A stretch of 64,000 nt of DNA from Thermoanaerobacterales bacterium (GCA_030019475.1 JASEER010000006.1:1-64000); one strand, 5' to 3'; positions 37,201-45,921 are shown, counted from the first letter of the stretch. Made by a program: numbers and translations. Notes: generated by a model not told the origin, from the letters alone.

Positions 37201-37410
37201 ATGCAAGAAGCAGCCGGTAAGGCAATCGAGGATTATCGTCGACGGCGCTTCCTTGAGGAAGCGAACAGGGCCTACGCCGCCTTGCGAGAAGCCCCGGAAG
37301 CTTGGGATGCCGAGCTTCGGGAACGACGTGCCTGGGACAACGCCCTCGGTGACGGGTTGGATGAGCGGTGTACAGACCCGGGCACAGGCGGAGCTGTGCC
37401 CCTGCGATAA
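37201..37410 (+). pseudogene. Orphan antitoxin-like protein, toxin partner missing
   Basis: About 69 residues. AIEDYRRRRFLEEANRAYAALREAPEAWDAELRERRAW followed by DNALGDGL is the C-terminal, toxin-binding half seen in many VapB/MazE-like antitoxins. The DNA-binding N-terminus is short or missing and no toxin gene follows. The last residues come from a GGGCACAG/CTGTGCCC hairpin (37380-37401), and S4 lies just beyond, so the locus looks degraded by small repeat insertions. Confidence 0.5.
37380..37401. repeat. GGGCACAG hairpin in the orphan antitoxin 3' end
   Basis: GGGCACAG (37380-37387), loop GCGGAG, CTGTGCCC (37394-37401). Another small GC inverted repeat in the repeat cluster 37063-37459. 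Confidence 0.7.
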
Positions 37411-37433
37411 CGAGAAGGCCGAATATAGAATCG

Positions 37434-37459
37434 TAGGGGCGGACCTCTGGTCCGCCCGT
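37434..37459. repeat. GGGCGGAC-type hairpin repeat S4
   Basis: GGGCGGACC (37437-37445) and GGTCCGCCC (37449-37457), 9-bp perfect stem with loop TCT. About 40 bases before the next start codon. Confidence 0.82.
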
Positions 37460-37496
37460 ACTTTGTATCCTAGATTTGTAGTCCGAGGTGATTCTT

Positions 37497-38048
37497 TTGT
37501 ACTTCCCCGCCAGAGGTCCCGCCAACACCGCCCAGACCCTGGAACTCGCCGTCCGGCGGGCGCGCGAACTGAACATCCCGCGCCTCGTGGTCGCCTCCTG
37601 CTCGGGCCGGACCGCTCTCGCCCTGGCCGACCTGGCCGGCGGCCTGGAGGTCGTCTGCGTCACCCACCAGGCGGGCTTCGCCAAGCCCGGCGAGGACGAA
37701 ATGGGCGAGGCCGCCCGCCGCGCCCTTACCGAACGAGGCGTCAAGCTCCTGACCACTACCCACCTCATGGCCGGCCTCGACCGCGCCCTGCGCTTCAAGT
37801 TCGGCGGCGTCTACCCGGCCGAGATCATCGCCACCACCCTGCGCATGTTCGGCCAGGGGCTGAAGGTCTGCGTCGAGATCTGCGGCATGGCCTGCGACGC
37901 CGGGCTCGTCCCGCCCGGCGAGGACGTCGTCGCCGTCGGCGGCTCAGGCAGCGGCGCCGACACCGCGGCCGTCATCAGCCCGGCCCACTCCCAGCACTTC
38001 TTCGACACCCGCGTGCGGGAGATAGTCTGCAAGCCCCGCGACTTCTAG
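37497..38048 (+). CDS. Stand-alone pyruvate kinase alpha/beta (C-terminal) domain protein
   Basis: About 183 residues: YFPARGPANTAQTLELAVRRARELNIPRLVVASCSGRTA, GLEVVCVTHQAGFAKPG and VVAVGGSGSGADTAAVI match the PK C-terminal, allosteric-type domain without the catalytic barrel. Such proteins are widespread in clostridia and archaea; their function is unknown, possibly effector binding. TTG at 37497, 7-8 bases after GAGGT, is preferred over GTG at 37488, which overlaps the binding site. Confidence 0.8.
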   Translation: MYFPARGPANTAQTLELAVRRARELNIPRLVVASCSGRTALALADLAGGLEVVCVTHQAGFAKPGEDEMGEAARRALTERGVKLLTTTHLMAGLDRALRFKFGGVYPAEIIATTLRMFGQGLKVCVEICGMACDAGLVPPGEDVVAVGGSGSGADTAAVISPAHSQHFFDTRVREIVCKPRDF

Positions 38049-38073
38049 CTATACCGGCCGGCGTCCGTAAAAA

Positions 38074-38108
38074 GGCCCCGTCCCTTCACCCGGGACGGAG
38101 GCTTTCCC
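38074..38108 (+). terminator. Rho-independent-type terminator
   Basis: CCGTCCC (38078-38084), loop TTCACCC, GGGACGG (38092-38098), with AAAGGC before and AGGCTTTCCC after, so the stem can extend. Confidence 0.6.
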
Positions 38109-38227
38109 ACCCTGCGGTCCTGCTCGACATTGAAGGCAACGCCTGCCACCTATTACACTTATTAGTTGTCCAACGTTTTTCCGCCACGTGATAAAATGGG
38201 GGCGAATACCTAAATTTGTCTGCTGCG

Positions 38228-38240
38228 CCCCTAACTTAAA
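38228..38240. repeat. Solitary half of the R repeat (R9)
   Basis: CCCCTAACTTAAA, the variant right arm also seen in R2, without a recognisable left arm. In the leader of the subtilase gene. Confidence 0.6.
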
Positions 38241-38286
38241 TGTCACATTTGCGTCCCCCGGCGGGTTTTACGATTAGGGTGGAAGA

Positions 38287-41200
38287 ATGCGTCAGAACAG
38301 GAAGCTCATCCTCGCCCTCGGCGTAACAATACTGCTTCTCGCCGCCGCAAGCCTCGGCGGCCGCCTCTACCTGTCCTCCCGGCCGGACGCCCTGCCGGGC
38401 TCCCTCCGCGCCGCCCTCGGCCTGCCCGCCCCCGCGGACCAGGCCCGGGGCGGCGCTGGCAGCGCCGAAGACCTCCGCCTCTACCGCGTCCCCGCCCCGG
38501 CGGCCGCCGCCCGCGCCGCCCTAAGCAAAAAACTGGCCGCCCTCGGGGCCCGGCTCGGCGACCCCCTCGGCGACGGCACCTGTCTCGTCCGCGTCCCGGC
38601 GGCGCGGGAGCGGGACGCCGCGCGCCTCCTCGGCGCTGCGCTCGTCCCCCATGCCCCCGAGGACCGCCTCGACCCGTCACTGCGTTCAGCCGCCGCCCGG
38701 GAACCGGCGCCCGGCGCCCCGCAAAGCGGATCGCCGCCCCGCGACCCTTCGGCTCCGGCGTCCGGCGCCCGGCGTCCGGCGCCCTTATCCGTCAACGTCG
38801 TCGCCTTTGCCCCCGAGGACCGCCCCGCCCTGGCGCAGGCCGTCAAAGAGGCCGGCGGCGCCGTCCTCGCCGGCCTGGACGACGACGACGGGCGCATCCT
38901 GCGCGCGGAACTCCCGGCCGCCCGCCTGCGCGACATCGCGGCCTCGCCGCACGTCGTCTACATCGAGCCCTACGCCCCGGCCGCCCTGCTCAACGACCGC
39001 GCCGCCGACGTCGTCGGCGCCGCGCCCCTGGCCGTCGCCGGGTTCGCCGGCCGCCTCGGCCTGACCGGCGCCGGAGAGACCGTAGGCGTCGCCGACAGCG
39101 GCCTCGACCGCGGCTCCATGTCCGACCTGCCGCCCGACTTCGTCAATCCCCCGGGCGTGCGCCCGAAAGTCATCATGCTCCGCTCCCTGACCGGCGGCCA
39201 TCCCGCCGACCGCGACGGCCACGGCACCCACGTCGCCGGCACCATCGCCGGCAACGGCGCCGCCTCCGGCGGGCGCTTCCGCGGCCTGGCCCCCGGCGCC
39301 GGCCTGTACGTGCAGGCCATCGCCGACCGCCAGGGGCAGCCGCAGCCGCCGCCGGACCTGGTGAGCCTCTTCCGCCCGGCCTACGAGGGCGGCGTCCGCG
39401 TCCACGTCAACGGCTGGGGCGCCGGCAAAAGCTACTATAACAGCAGCGCGTCCCAGGTCGACCGCTTCGTCTTCTGGTACCCCGACTTCCTGCCGGTCTT
39501 CGGCGCCGGCAACGAAGGCCCCGGGAGCGGCACCCTGACCGGCGAGGCCAACGCCAAGAACGCCCTGGTCGTCGGCGCCTCGTCCAACCCGCGCCCGCTC
39601 CTCAGTCCGGAGACCGCCGGCGCCTCCCGGGTGGCGTCCTTCTCCAGCCGCGGCCCGGCCGCCGACGGGCGCATACGGCCGGACCTCGTCGTCCCGGGCG
39701 CCGGCATCATCTCCAACCGCTCCCGTTTGGCGCCGGCCGAAGGCGGCGGGGACCCCGCCTACGTCGCCCGGCAGGGCACCAGCATGGCCGCCGCCGTGGC
39801 CGGCGGCGCCGCCGCCCTGCTCCGCGAGGAACTGAGGAAGGGCTTCGGCCTGAAGTCCCCCTCGGCCGCCCTGGTCAAGGCCGTCCTTGTCAACGGCGCC
39901 CGCCCCCTGACCGGCGACACCGCCGCCGAGGGCTTCGGCCGGCTCGACCTGGCCTCCGCCGTGCTGGCCCTGGAGGAGCGTTCCTTCCTCTTTGAAGAAC
40001 CCCGCCGCGGTATCGGCGAGGGCGGTGAGCTGACCTACACCTACGAGGTGGAGAGCCCCGGCCAGCCGCTCTGCGTCACCCTGGCCTGGACCGATCCCCC
40101 GGCGGCGCCCGGGGCGGCGCGCGCCCTGGTCAACGACCTGGATCTCATCGTCACCGGCCCGGGGGGGAGAACCTGGCGCGGCAACGACACCGAAAACCGC
40201 GGCCGCCGGGACGACGTCAACAACGTCGAGCGTGTGCGGATCGAACGCCCCGCGCCCGGCACCTACAAGATCACCGTCCGCGGGGCGCGCGTCACCGAGC
40301 CCGCCGTCTACGCCCCCGCGGCGGCCCAGGACTTCGCCCTGGTCTACGGCCAATTGCCGTCCCGCGGCGTCCTCTCCGCCCGCGCGGCGAATGGACGGGC
40401 CCTGCTCAGTGACGGCACGCCCCTCAGCCTGGCCGGCGCGCCGCCGGCCGTGGCCGCCGACGGTCGCCTGCTCTCCGGTTCCCGCGGCCTTCCCGCCGGG
40501 GCCGACGTCTACTACCTGGGCTCCGCCGAAAACCCCCGCGCCGTGCGCGCCGCCTACCGCACCTGGCGGGAGAACGGCGTCCGCCGCCTGGGCGGCGGCG
40601 AAGACGGCGGCGTCATCCTGGCCTCCCTCCGCGCCGAGCTGCGCGAGGGCGGCCGGCGCATCGACCCCGGGGCGGGCCCGCCCCTCGTCAACGGCGCGCC
40701 GGCCGCGCCGGCGCGGCTCCTCGACGGGGCCGAGGTCACCGCGGTGATCAACCCGTCCGCCCAGACCCTCTGGGAGGTCTCGGCCTCCTACCGCACCGCC
40801 GAGGGCATCCTGGCCGCCCATACCGGCCCGGGCGGCGAACTCCGGCTCCTCGACGGGCAGCGCTACCCCCTGGCCGCCGACGCCGACCTGGCCTTCGTCG
40901 ACCGCATCGTCAACGGGAGCTGGGCCGACCTCCCCTTCGGCGCCACCGCGACGGACGACCTCGACGCGCTGCTGCCGGGCATGGCCGTCAGCCTGGTCAT
41001 CGCCCCCTCCACCGGGAAGGTGGAGCGGGTGGTCGTCAGCCGCCACCTGGCCCTCGGCGCCCTGCGCGCGGTCTCCCCCGGCGACGGCGCCCTGACCCTG
41101 GAGACCGGCGCCGCCTTCCGCCTTTTCCCCGGCGCGCCGGTGCGGCGGGACGGGCAGGCGGCCGGCCTGGCGGACCTGGCTCCGGGCGACCGCGTGCAGG

Positions 41201-42528
41201 GCGTGCTCCTGCCCGGCGACGACGCCGTCCTCGCCCTGGAGGCCTTCTCCCGCGTCCTCTACGGACAGGTCCTGTACGTCAGCGAGGGCCGGGGCACCCT
41301 TTACCTCAACGATGTCCACGGCGGCTTCCACCGCTTCGACCTCACGCCCCGGACCGCCGTCTTCCGCTGGGGCTTCGCCGCCGGTGCCGGCGCCCTCTCG
41401 TCCGGGCAATGGGTGCGCCTCACCCTCGACCCCCGGACCTCGGAGGTGGAGCGCATCGACGTCGCCGAGACCGCCGGGGAGGGGGAGGGCCGCGTCGCCG
41501 CCTACGACGGGGAGACCCTGCGCCTCGAGCTGGAAGACGGCCGGACCGTGCAGCTCTCCCCGCGCTCCCGCGTCACCAAGGACGGCTATCCGGTCCTACC
41601 GCGGGACCTCCAGCCCGCGGAGGAGGTCCGCTTTACCGAACTCGTCGGCCTGCCGTCCACCGGCCCGGTGGCGGCCGCCGTCGCCGCGCGCAGCCTGCCC
41701 GGCACCGCCCCGCCGAAGCTCTCCGCCCGCGGCCTGCCGATGCTCGACTACCTGTTCCTCGACGGCCGTACCGACGCCGACCGTGTCTACCTCTACCGTG
41801 AGGACGGCAGCCGGCAGACGCTGCAGGTCAAGGACGGGCGCTTCATCGCCCCCGTCAGCCGGCTGGCCGGAGAGAACGCCCTGCGCCTCGTCGCCGTCGA
41901 CGGCCGCACCGGCGGCGTGGCCGCGGTGACGGTACCATTCCCCCTGAGCATCAGCGAGCCCGCGCGCGACGCCGGCGACGTTGCCGCCTCCTGGGCCGCC
42001 GACGCCATCCGCGAGGCCCGCTCGCGCGGCCTGATGGCCGGCTACCCCGACGGCCGCTTCCGCCCGGACGCGGCCGTCAACCGTGCCGAGTTAACGGCCG
42101 TCCTGGCGCGCCTGCTGGGCCTGCATCCCGATCCGGACGCCGTCCCGTCCTTCGCCGACGCCGACCGCATCCCGGCCTGGGTTCGCCCCGCCGTGGCCGA
42201 GACCGTGGAGCGCGGCGTGGTCAGCGGCTTCCCCGACGGCACCTTCCGCGCCTCCGCGCCGGTCACCCGCGCCGAGGCCGCCGCCCTGCTGGTCGCCGCC
42301 CTGGACGACATGGCGCTGCTCCCGGCCGAGACCGGTGACCCGTTGCCCGCGCCGCCGTACCGCGACTGGGACGCCGTCCCGGAATGGGCGCGCCCGGCGG
42401 TGGCCCGCGCCTACGCCGCCGGCATCCTCACCGGCCGCGAAGGCGGCGTCTTCATGCCCGCCGCCCGCCTGACCCGCGCCGAGGTCGCCGTCATCCTCGG
42501 CCGCATCAACGTCCCGTTAGAATCATAG
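38287..42528 (+). CDS. S8 subtilisin-like protease with C-terminal SLH motifs
   Basis: 1413 residues. N-terminal signal/anchor (LILALGVTILLLAAASLGG), an inhibitor-like propeptide, then the S8 domain with Asp270 (VADSGLD), His312 (DGHGTHVAG), Asn409 (GAGNEG) and Ser499 (GTSMAA), all intact. A pre-peptidase-C-like beta domain follows (ALVNDLDLIVTGP). The long middle part (about 700-1220) has no recognised domain. Three SLH motifs end the protein (AGYPDGRFRPDAAVNRAE, SGFPDGTFRASAPVTRAE, LTGREGGVFMPAARLTRAE) and would bind it to the cell-wall polymer. Very GC-rich. Repeat R10 follows 6 bases after the stop. Confidence 0.93.
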   Translation: MRQNRKLILALGVTILLLAAASLGGRLYLSSRPDALPGSLRAALGLPAPADQARGGAGSAEDLRLYRVPAPAAAARAALSKKLAALGARLGDPLGDGTCLVRVPAARERDAARLLGAALVPHAPEDRLDPSLRSAAAREPAPGAPQSGSPPRDPSAPASGARRPAPLSVNVVAFAPEDRPALAQAVKEAGGAVLAGLDDDDGRILRAELPAARLRDIAASPHVVYIEPYAPAALLNDRAADVVGAAPLAVAGFAGRLGLTGAGETVGVADSGLDRGSMSDLPPDFVNPPGVRPKVIMLRSLTGGHPADRDGHGTHVAGTIAGNGAASGGRFRGLAPGAGLYVQAIADRQGQPQPPPDLVSLFRPAYEGGVRVHVNGWGAGKSYYNSSASQVDRFVFWYPDFLPVFGAGNEGPGSGTLTGEANAKNALVVGASSNPRPLLSPETAGASRVASFSSRGPAADGRIRPDLVVPGAGIISNRSRLAPAEGGGDPAYVARQGTSMAAAVAGGAAALLREELRKGFGLKSPSAALVKAVLVNGARPLTGDTAAEGFGRLDLASAVLALEERSFLFEEPRRGIGEGGELTYTYEVESPGQPLCVTLAWTDPPAAPGAARALVNDLDLIVTGPGGRTWRGNDTENRGRRDDVNNVERVRIERPAPGTYKITVRGARVTEPAVYAPAAAQDFALVYGQLPSRGVLSARAANGRALLSDGTPLSLAGAPPAVAADGRLLSGSRGLPAGADVYYLGSAENPRAVRAAYRTWRENGVRRLGGGEDGGVILASLRAELREGGRRIDPGAGPPLVNGAPAAPARLLDGAEVTAVINPSAQTLWEVSASYRTAEGILAAHTGPGGELRLLDGQRYPLAADADLAFVDRIVNGSWADLPFGATATDDLDALLPGMAVSLVIAPSTGKVERVVVSRHLALGALRAVSPGDGALTLETGAAFRLFPGAPVRRDGQAAGLADLAPGDRVQGVLLPGDDAVLALEAFSRVLYGQVLYVSEGRGTLYLNDVHGGFHRFDLTPRTAVFRWGFAAGAGALSSGQWVRLTLDPRTSEVERIDVAETAGEGEGRVAAYDGETLRLELEDGRTVQLSPRSRVTKDGYPVLPRDLQPAEEVRFTELVGLPSTGPVAAAVAARSLPGTAPPKLSARGLPMLDYLFLDGRTDADRVYLYREDGSRQTLQVKDGRFIAPVSRLAGENALRLVAVDGRTGGVAAVTVPFPLSISEPARDAGDVAASWAADAIREARSRGLMAGYPDGRFRPDAAVNRAELTAVLARLLGLHPDPDAVPSFADADRIPAWVRPAVAETVERGVVSGFPDGTFRASAPVTRAEAAALLVAALDDMALLPAETGDPLPAPPYRDWDAVPEWARPAVARAYAAGILTGREGGVFMPAARLTRAEVAVILGRINVPLES

Positions 42529-42534
42529 GGGGCG

Positions 42535-42565
42535 TTAAGTAAGGGGTCAGGCCCTTTACTTAAAA
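42535..42565. repeat. Palindromic repeat R10 after the subtilase gene
   Basis: TTAAGTAAGGGG (42535-42546), TCAGG, CCCTTTACTTAAAA (42552-42565). The left arm lacks the first two T of the consensus. Confidence 0.92.
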
Positions 42566-42859
42566 AACCGGCCTTGACAACATTGAGCCCCCGGCGACCC
42601 TCCGTTCATCCATCGAGGACTTTTTTTGCCCGTCTGGATGCGGCCATCCCAAAAATCACCTTTGCAACATCCTCCGACATACGCTAGATTATTAACTGAG
42701 TTAACCTTTCACGGCTAAAAATGGTCGACCCCCGCGGCCCGGGGAAACCCTCCGGGCGTTTCGCGCGTCATTATAGAGAGAAGTTCTCAAATTTCACTCC
42801 CGGGGCCGGAACATTTAACCAGGCATTCGTGTCTAAAGGGTAAACCGGCAGCCGGAGAA
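42566..42859 (+). promoter_or_regulatory. Intergenic leader with candidate ECF-type promoter
   Basis: No gene is seen. A GGAAC (42808-42812) followed 15 bases later by CGTGTC (42828-42833) resembles ECF sigma promoters, with the sigma start at 42860. This would give autoregulation. A TTGACA near 42574 has no good -10 box. Confidence 0.45.
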
Positions 42860-43453
42860 GTGGAGGCCCACCCTCCCTTGGACAGAGTCAGGCTGCTCGT
42901 GCAAAAATCGCAGGACGGGGACACCGGCGCCTTCGAGGAACTGGTGACTCTCTACCAGGACCGGGTCTACGCCCTGAGCTACCGGCTCACCGGCAACGGC
43001 GCCGACGCCCAGGACCTGGCGCAGGAGACGTTTGTCAAGGCCTATACGGGCCTCAAGGGTTTCCGCAACCAGGCCGACTTCGGTACCTGGCTGCACCGCA
43101 TCACCGTCAACCTCTGGATCAACGCCCGTCGCCGGGAGCGGCCGTCCGTCTCGCTGGACGCGCCGGTCCAGACCGCGGACGGCGAGGTACAGCGCGTGGT
43201 GGCGGCGACCGCCGAGGAAGACCCGGCGGAACTGGCCGAGCGGGCCGAGTTCCGGCAGGCCGTACAGGCCGCCCTGCGGGACCTGTCCCGCGAACACCGG
43301 GCGGTCCTGGTGTTGCGCGAGATGCAGGGCTACAACTACGACGAGATCGCGCGGGTGATGGACTGCTCCCTGGGCACCGTGAAATCGCGTTTGAACCGGG
43401 CCCGCCAGGCCCTGAAAGACAAACTGGCACATATGCTGACAACAAAAACTTAA
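42860..43453 (+). CDS. ECF-family RNA polymerase sigma factor (SigW/RpoE-like)
   Basis: 197 residues. Region 2 (FEELVTLYQDRVYALSYRLTGNGADAQDLAQETFVKAYTGL, then FGTWLHRITVNLWIN) and region 4 (HRAVLVLREMQGYNYDEIARVMDCSLGTVKSRLNRAR) are complete. GTG at 42860 or TTG at 42878 may be the start. The anti-sigma gene follows 59 bases later, so the pair probably responds to cell-envelope signals. Confidence 0.93.
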   Translation: MEAHPPLDRVRLLVQKSQDGDTGAFEELVTLYQDRVYALSYRLTGNGADAQDLAQETFVKAYTGLKGFRNQADFGTWLHRITVNLWINARRRERPSVSLDAPVQTADGEVQRVVAATAEEDPAELAERAEFRQAVQAALRDLSREHRAVLVLREMQGYNYDEIARVMDCSLGTVKSRLNRARQALKDKLAHMLTTKT

Positions 43454-43512
43454 TCCAGAAGCACATTCACGGGGACCGGCGAAACGGCCTCCGGAAGCCG
43501 GAGTGGTTACCG

Positions 43513-44493
43513 ATGAGAGACTGCGCGAAGGTCGCACAACTTTTCTCCCCCTACCTAGACGGGGAACTGGCCGCAAACGAGGCCGCCCGGGTGCGCGAGC
43601 ACTGCGCGGCCTGCGCCTCCTGCCGCGCCGCGCTGGCCGAGTGGGATGCCGCCGCGCTGGCCCTGCGTGACACCGGGCCCGCCCCGGTGGCGCCCGCCGG
43701 GTTCGCCTCCGGGGTCATGGCCCGCATCGCCGCCGAAAAGCCGGCGCGCCGCGCCTGGTGGCCGGTTGGCTGGACCAAGGGCCTGGCCGCGGCCGCCGCG
43801 GCCGCCATGATCTTCGCCGGTTCCTGGGGCCTGTGGGGCGGCCAGCTTGGATCCCGCGTCCCGGTGGCCCATAACGACCCGGGCCGGAACGGCCCGGCGG
43901 TCCCGCACGTCGTCAGCCCCGACAACCCGGCCCCGGATAACCCGGATGTCACCGCGCCGGGACCGGGCCCCGCGCCGGACAGCAGCACCCCCGGCGCGAC
44001 GGGTGACGCCGACACCGTAAAGCCGAATGGGCGAACCAGCTCACCCGGTGACAACGCCCAACCCCGTGATACGGCGGCCGTCTTCACAAGCAAGCCGCGG
44101 GCCGTCACCACCACCCTGCTGAAGGTGCGCGTCGCCGACCCCGCCGCCGCCCGGGAAGAGGCCCTCGCCCTGGCGAAGGAGGCCGGCGCCGCCTGCCGCG
44201 ACAGCGCGGACGTCCTGGAGATCACCGCCCCGGCCGCCAAAGCCCCGGCCCTCGCCGACCGCCTGGCCGCGCTGGGCAGCGCCGAGGTGCGCGAGACCGA
44301 CAGGCGGGACATCACCGCCGACTTCACCGCCGCCCTGGAGCGCTACCAGGCCCTTGAAGCCCAACTCGCGGGGACGGAAGACCCCGAGCAGCGGGCCCAG
44401 ATCGAGGCCACCATGGCCTCCCTGGAAAAGCAACTCAAAGACTGGGACGTTAAGTCCAGCCTCCACGTCATCACCCTCTGGCTGGCGGAGTAA
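43513..44493 (+). CDS. Zinc-dependent anti-sigma factor with DUF4349-like domain
   Basis: 326 residues. N-terminal ZAS domain with HCAACASC (HxxxCxxC) after CAKVAQLFSPYLDGEL; one membrane helix (GLAAAAAAAMIFAGSWGLW, about residues 95-114); a Pro/Gly/Asp-rich linker; and an extracytoplasmic C-terminal domain like DUF4349 (TTTLLKVRVADPAAAREEALALA and a coiled coil ending SSLHVITLWLAE). It should hold the sigma factor inactive and sense an outer signal. The 3' end overlaps a minus-strand PIN gene by 23 bases. Confidence 0.9.
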   Translation: MRDCAKVAQLFSPYLDGELAANEAARVREHCAACASCRAALAEWDAAALALRDTGPAPVAPAGFASGVMARIAAEKPARRAWWPVGWTKGLAAAAAAAMIFAGSWGLWGGQLGSRVPVAHNDPGRNGPAVPHVVSPDNPAPDNPDVTAPGPGPAPDSSTPGATGDADTVKPNGRTSSPGDNAQPRDTAAVFTSKPRAVTTTLLKVRVADPAAAREEALALAKEAGAACRDSADVLEITAPAAKAPALADRLAALGSAEVRETDRRDITADFTAALERYQALEAQLAGTEDPEQRAQIEATMASLEKQLKDWDVKSSLHVITLWLAE

Positions 44494-44872
44494 GTAGAAG
44501 CTTAATTCCGAACTGCTTAAAGTGGCGGTCGAAGGAGAAGGCGTATTCCAGTTGCATGCGTTCCATTACCGCAAAAGTTGTTGCATCGGTATACGAGAAT
44601 TCTTTATCCGTAAAGGTGAGGATGATCGCCCGGGCACGGTCTTCATCGACAGCGGAAACCCGTTCGACCGGCCAACGCAGGCTTTGGAGCCAGGAGCGGG
44701 CCAGGTCGGCGCCCAAACGGGCGAGGATAAGCGCATGTGTTTCAGCGACAATATAATTTGTCAGTAAAACGCCTTCCTTTTTCTTGGCCAGGCGCTGCAA
44801 TATGCGGACCGCCTGCCGGTGGTTATTGTCGGACCGGTCCAGGAGCGCAAAGACCGCACTCGTATCGACCAT
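44471..44872 (-). CDS. PIN-domain toxin (VapC-type), pair 2
   Basis: About 133 residues. Acidic PIN residues in MVDTSAVFALLD, IVAETHAL, YTDATTFAVM and FDRHFKQFG are intact. ATG at 44872 forms a TAATG overlap with the antitoxin stop. Transcribed against the anti-sigma gene and overlapping its end. Confidence 0.83.
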   Translation of the reverse strand: MVDTSAVFALLDRSDNNHRQAVRILQRLAKKKEGVLLTNYIVAETHALILARLGADLARSWLQSLRWPVERVSAVDEDRARAIILTFTDKEFSYTDATTFAVMERMQLEYAFSFDRHFKQFGIKLLLTPPARG

Positions 44873-45144
44873 TACGGCCGCCAACGATTGATTTCCTCCT
44901 CCGCCAGGTAGCGGTCGTGGTTCTCAGCGACGTTTCCCAACCCGCTTTCACCAATGCCGATAAGCTTCCATATGGGGTCGTTCTCGTCCAACGGACGAAC
45001 CGGCTCCAGCTTCTGCAGGCGGATGGCGTTTCCTTCCACCGTTACTACCAGCTTATCTCCGTCTTTGAGGTTCAGTTGCCGGCGAATACTGACGGGGAGG
45101 GTCATCTGGCCCTTCGACGTCAGGCGCACGATTCCGTAACTCAT
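44872..45144 (-). CDS. AbrB/SpoVT-type antitoxin, pair 2
   Basis: 90 residues. MSYGIVRLTSKGQMTLPVSIRRQLNLKDGDKLVV is the swapped-hairpin AbrB DNA-binding domain; the C-terminal part ends with YLAEEEINRWRP, probably the toxin-binding tail. ATG at 45144 follows GGAGAGG; the longer in-frame extension upstream is not part of the fold. Confidence 0.85.
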   Translation of the reverse strand: MSYGIVRLTSKGQMTLPVSIRRQLNLKDGDKLVVTVEGNAIRLQKLEPVRPLDENDPIWKLIGIGESGLGNVAENHDRYLAEEEINRWRP

Positions 45145-45238
45145 AATTCCTCTCCTTACTCCAGGTAAGAATTCCTTACCACGAGTATAACCACTCGGGT
45201 GCCTTCCGTCAATCTGCAAAACCAGGCTGGGTTTGGCC

Positions 45239-45691
45239 TTATAAACAGCCCCCGAGATAAATGTAGGGTATCCCCAGGTCCTTTTTGGCAAATGCCGAGT
45301 CATTGCCGACCATGGCGCACCCGTGAACGGCGGCGGTGGCGATGAGGATGGCGTCGGGTACTCTCAGATTGGTGGCGGCGCGGACCTCAGCCGCCCTGGC
45401 GGCGATCTCCCGGGTCACATCCAGCACTTCCAGGTTGGGAAAGTAATCGAGAAACAGGTCAATCTTCCCCCGGAGTTCAAGATTCTTATCCCTGATCGGC
45501 TTGACCAGCAACTCCGTAATCGTGATCACCGAGAGATAACCCTTCATCTCACCGGCCTCAACCAGGCCGAAAAGCTTTTCCATCGCCTTCCCGAAAAAGG
45601 CCGTGCCTTCCAGCAAATAGATGACCACATTGGTATCGGCCAGCACCTTCCGATGACTCCCAACGGCGTTCAGGAAGCTGTCTAATCCCAC
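45239..45691 (-). CDS. PIN-domain toxin (VapC-type), pair 3
   Basis: 150 residues. PIN motifs LADTNVVIYLLEG, ITITELLVKP, VPDAILIATA and VGNDSAFAKKD carry the four acidic positions. Its start overlaps the upstream antitoxin by 10 bases. It is a different subtype from pair 2, so the two modules are not a recent duplication. Confidence 0.83.
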   Translation of the reverse strand: MGLDSFLNAVGSHRKVLADTNVVIYLLEGTAFFGKAMEKLFGLVEAGEMKGYLSVITITELLVKPIRDKNLELRGKIDLFLDYFPNLEVLDVTREIAARAAEVRAATNLRVPDAILIATAAVHGCAMVGNDSAFAKKDLGIPYIYLGGCL

Positions 45692-45921
45692 GTTTCCCGT
45701 TCCTTTCGCACATACTCGTCGATTTCCCCGGGGGTACGGCCGTAGGCGCCTCTTGCCGAGCCTTTGAGAAAACCGGCGAAGTCCTTCGGGAGCCGGGTGA
45801 AGGTAATCTGGTCACCCTTTCTTTCGATAACCAACCGGTCACCGGCCTGCAGGCCCAGTTCACGGCATAATTTCGCGGGAAGGGTAAGCTGACGCTTGCT
45901 GGACAACTTTACGATAGCCAT
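45682..45921 (-). CDS. AbrB-type antitoxin, pair 3
   Basis: 79 residues. MAIVKLSSKRQLTLPAKLCRELGLQAGDRLVIER is the AbrB fold, with a short C-terminal tail (GEIDEYVRKERETWD) for toxin binding. ATG at 45921 follows AGGTAAAG. Confidence 0.85.
   Translation of the reverse strand: MAIVKLSSKRQLTLPAKLCRELGLQAGDRLVIERKGDQITFTRLPKDFAGFLKGSARGAYGRTPGEIDEYVRKERETWD

Noticed and set aside
38785-41409. Long 874-codon frame on the minus strand opposite the subtilase gene
   Set aside because: High-GC sequence keeps antisense frames open; the product is low-complexity Gly/Ala/Arg with no motifs, while the plus strand encodes intact S8 and SLH domains.
44872-45303. 143-residue form of the AbrB antitoxin
   Set aside because: The first 53 codons do not belong to the AbrB fold and ATG at 45144 has a good binding site.
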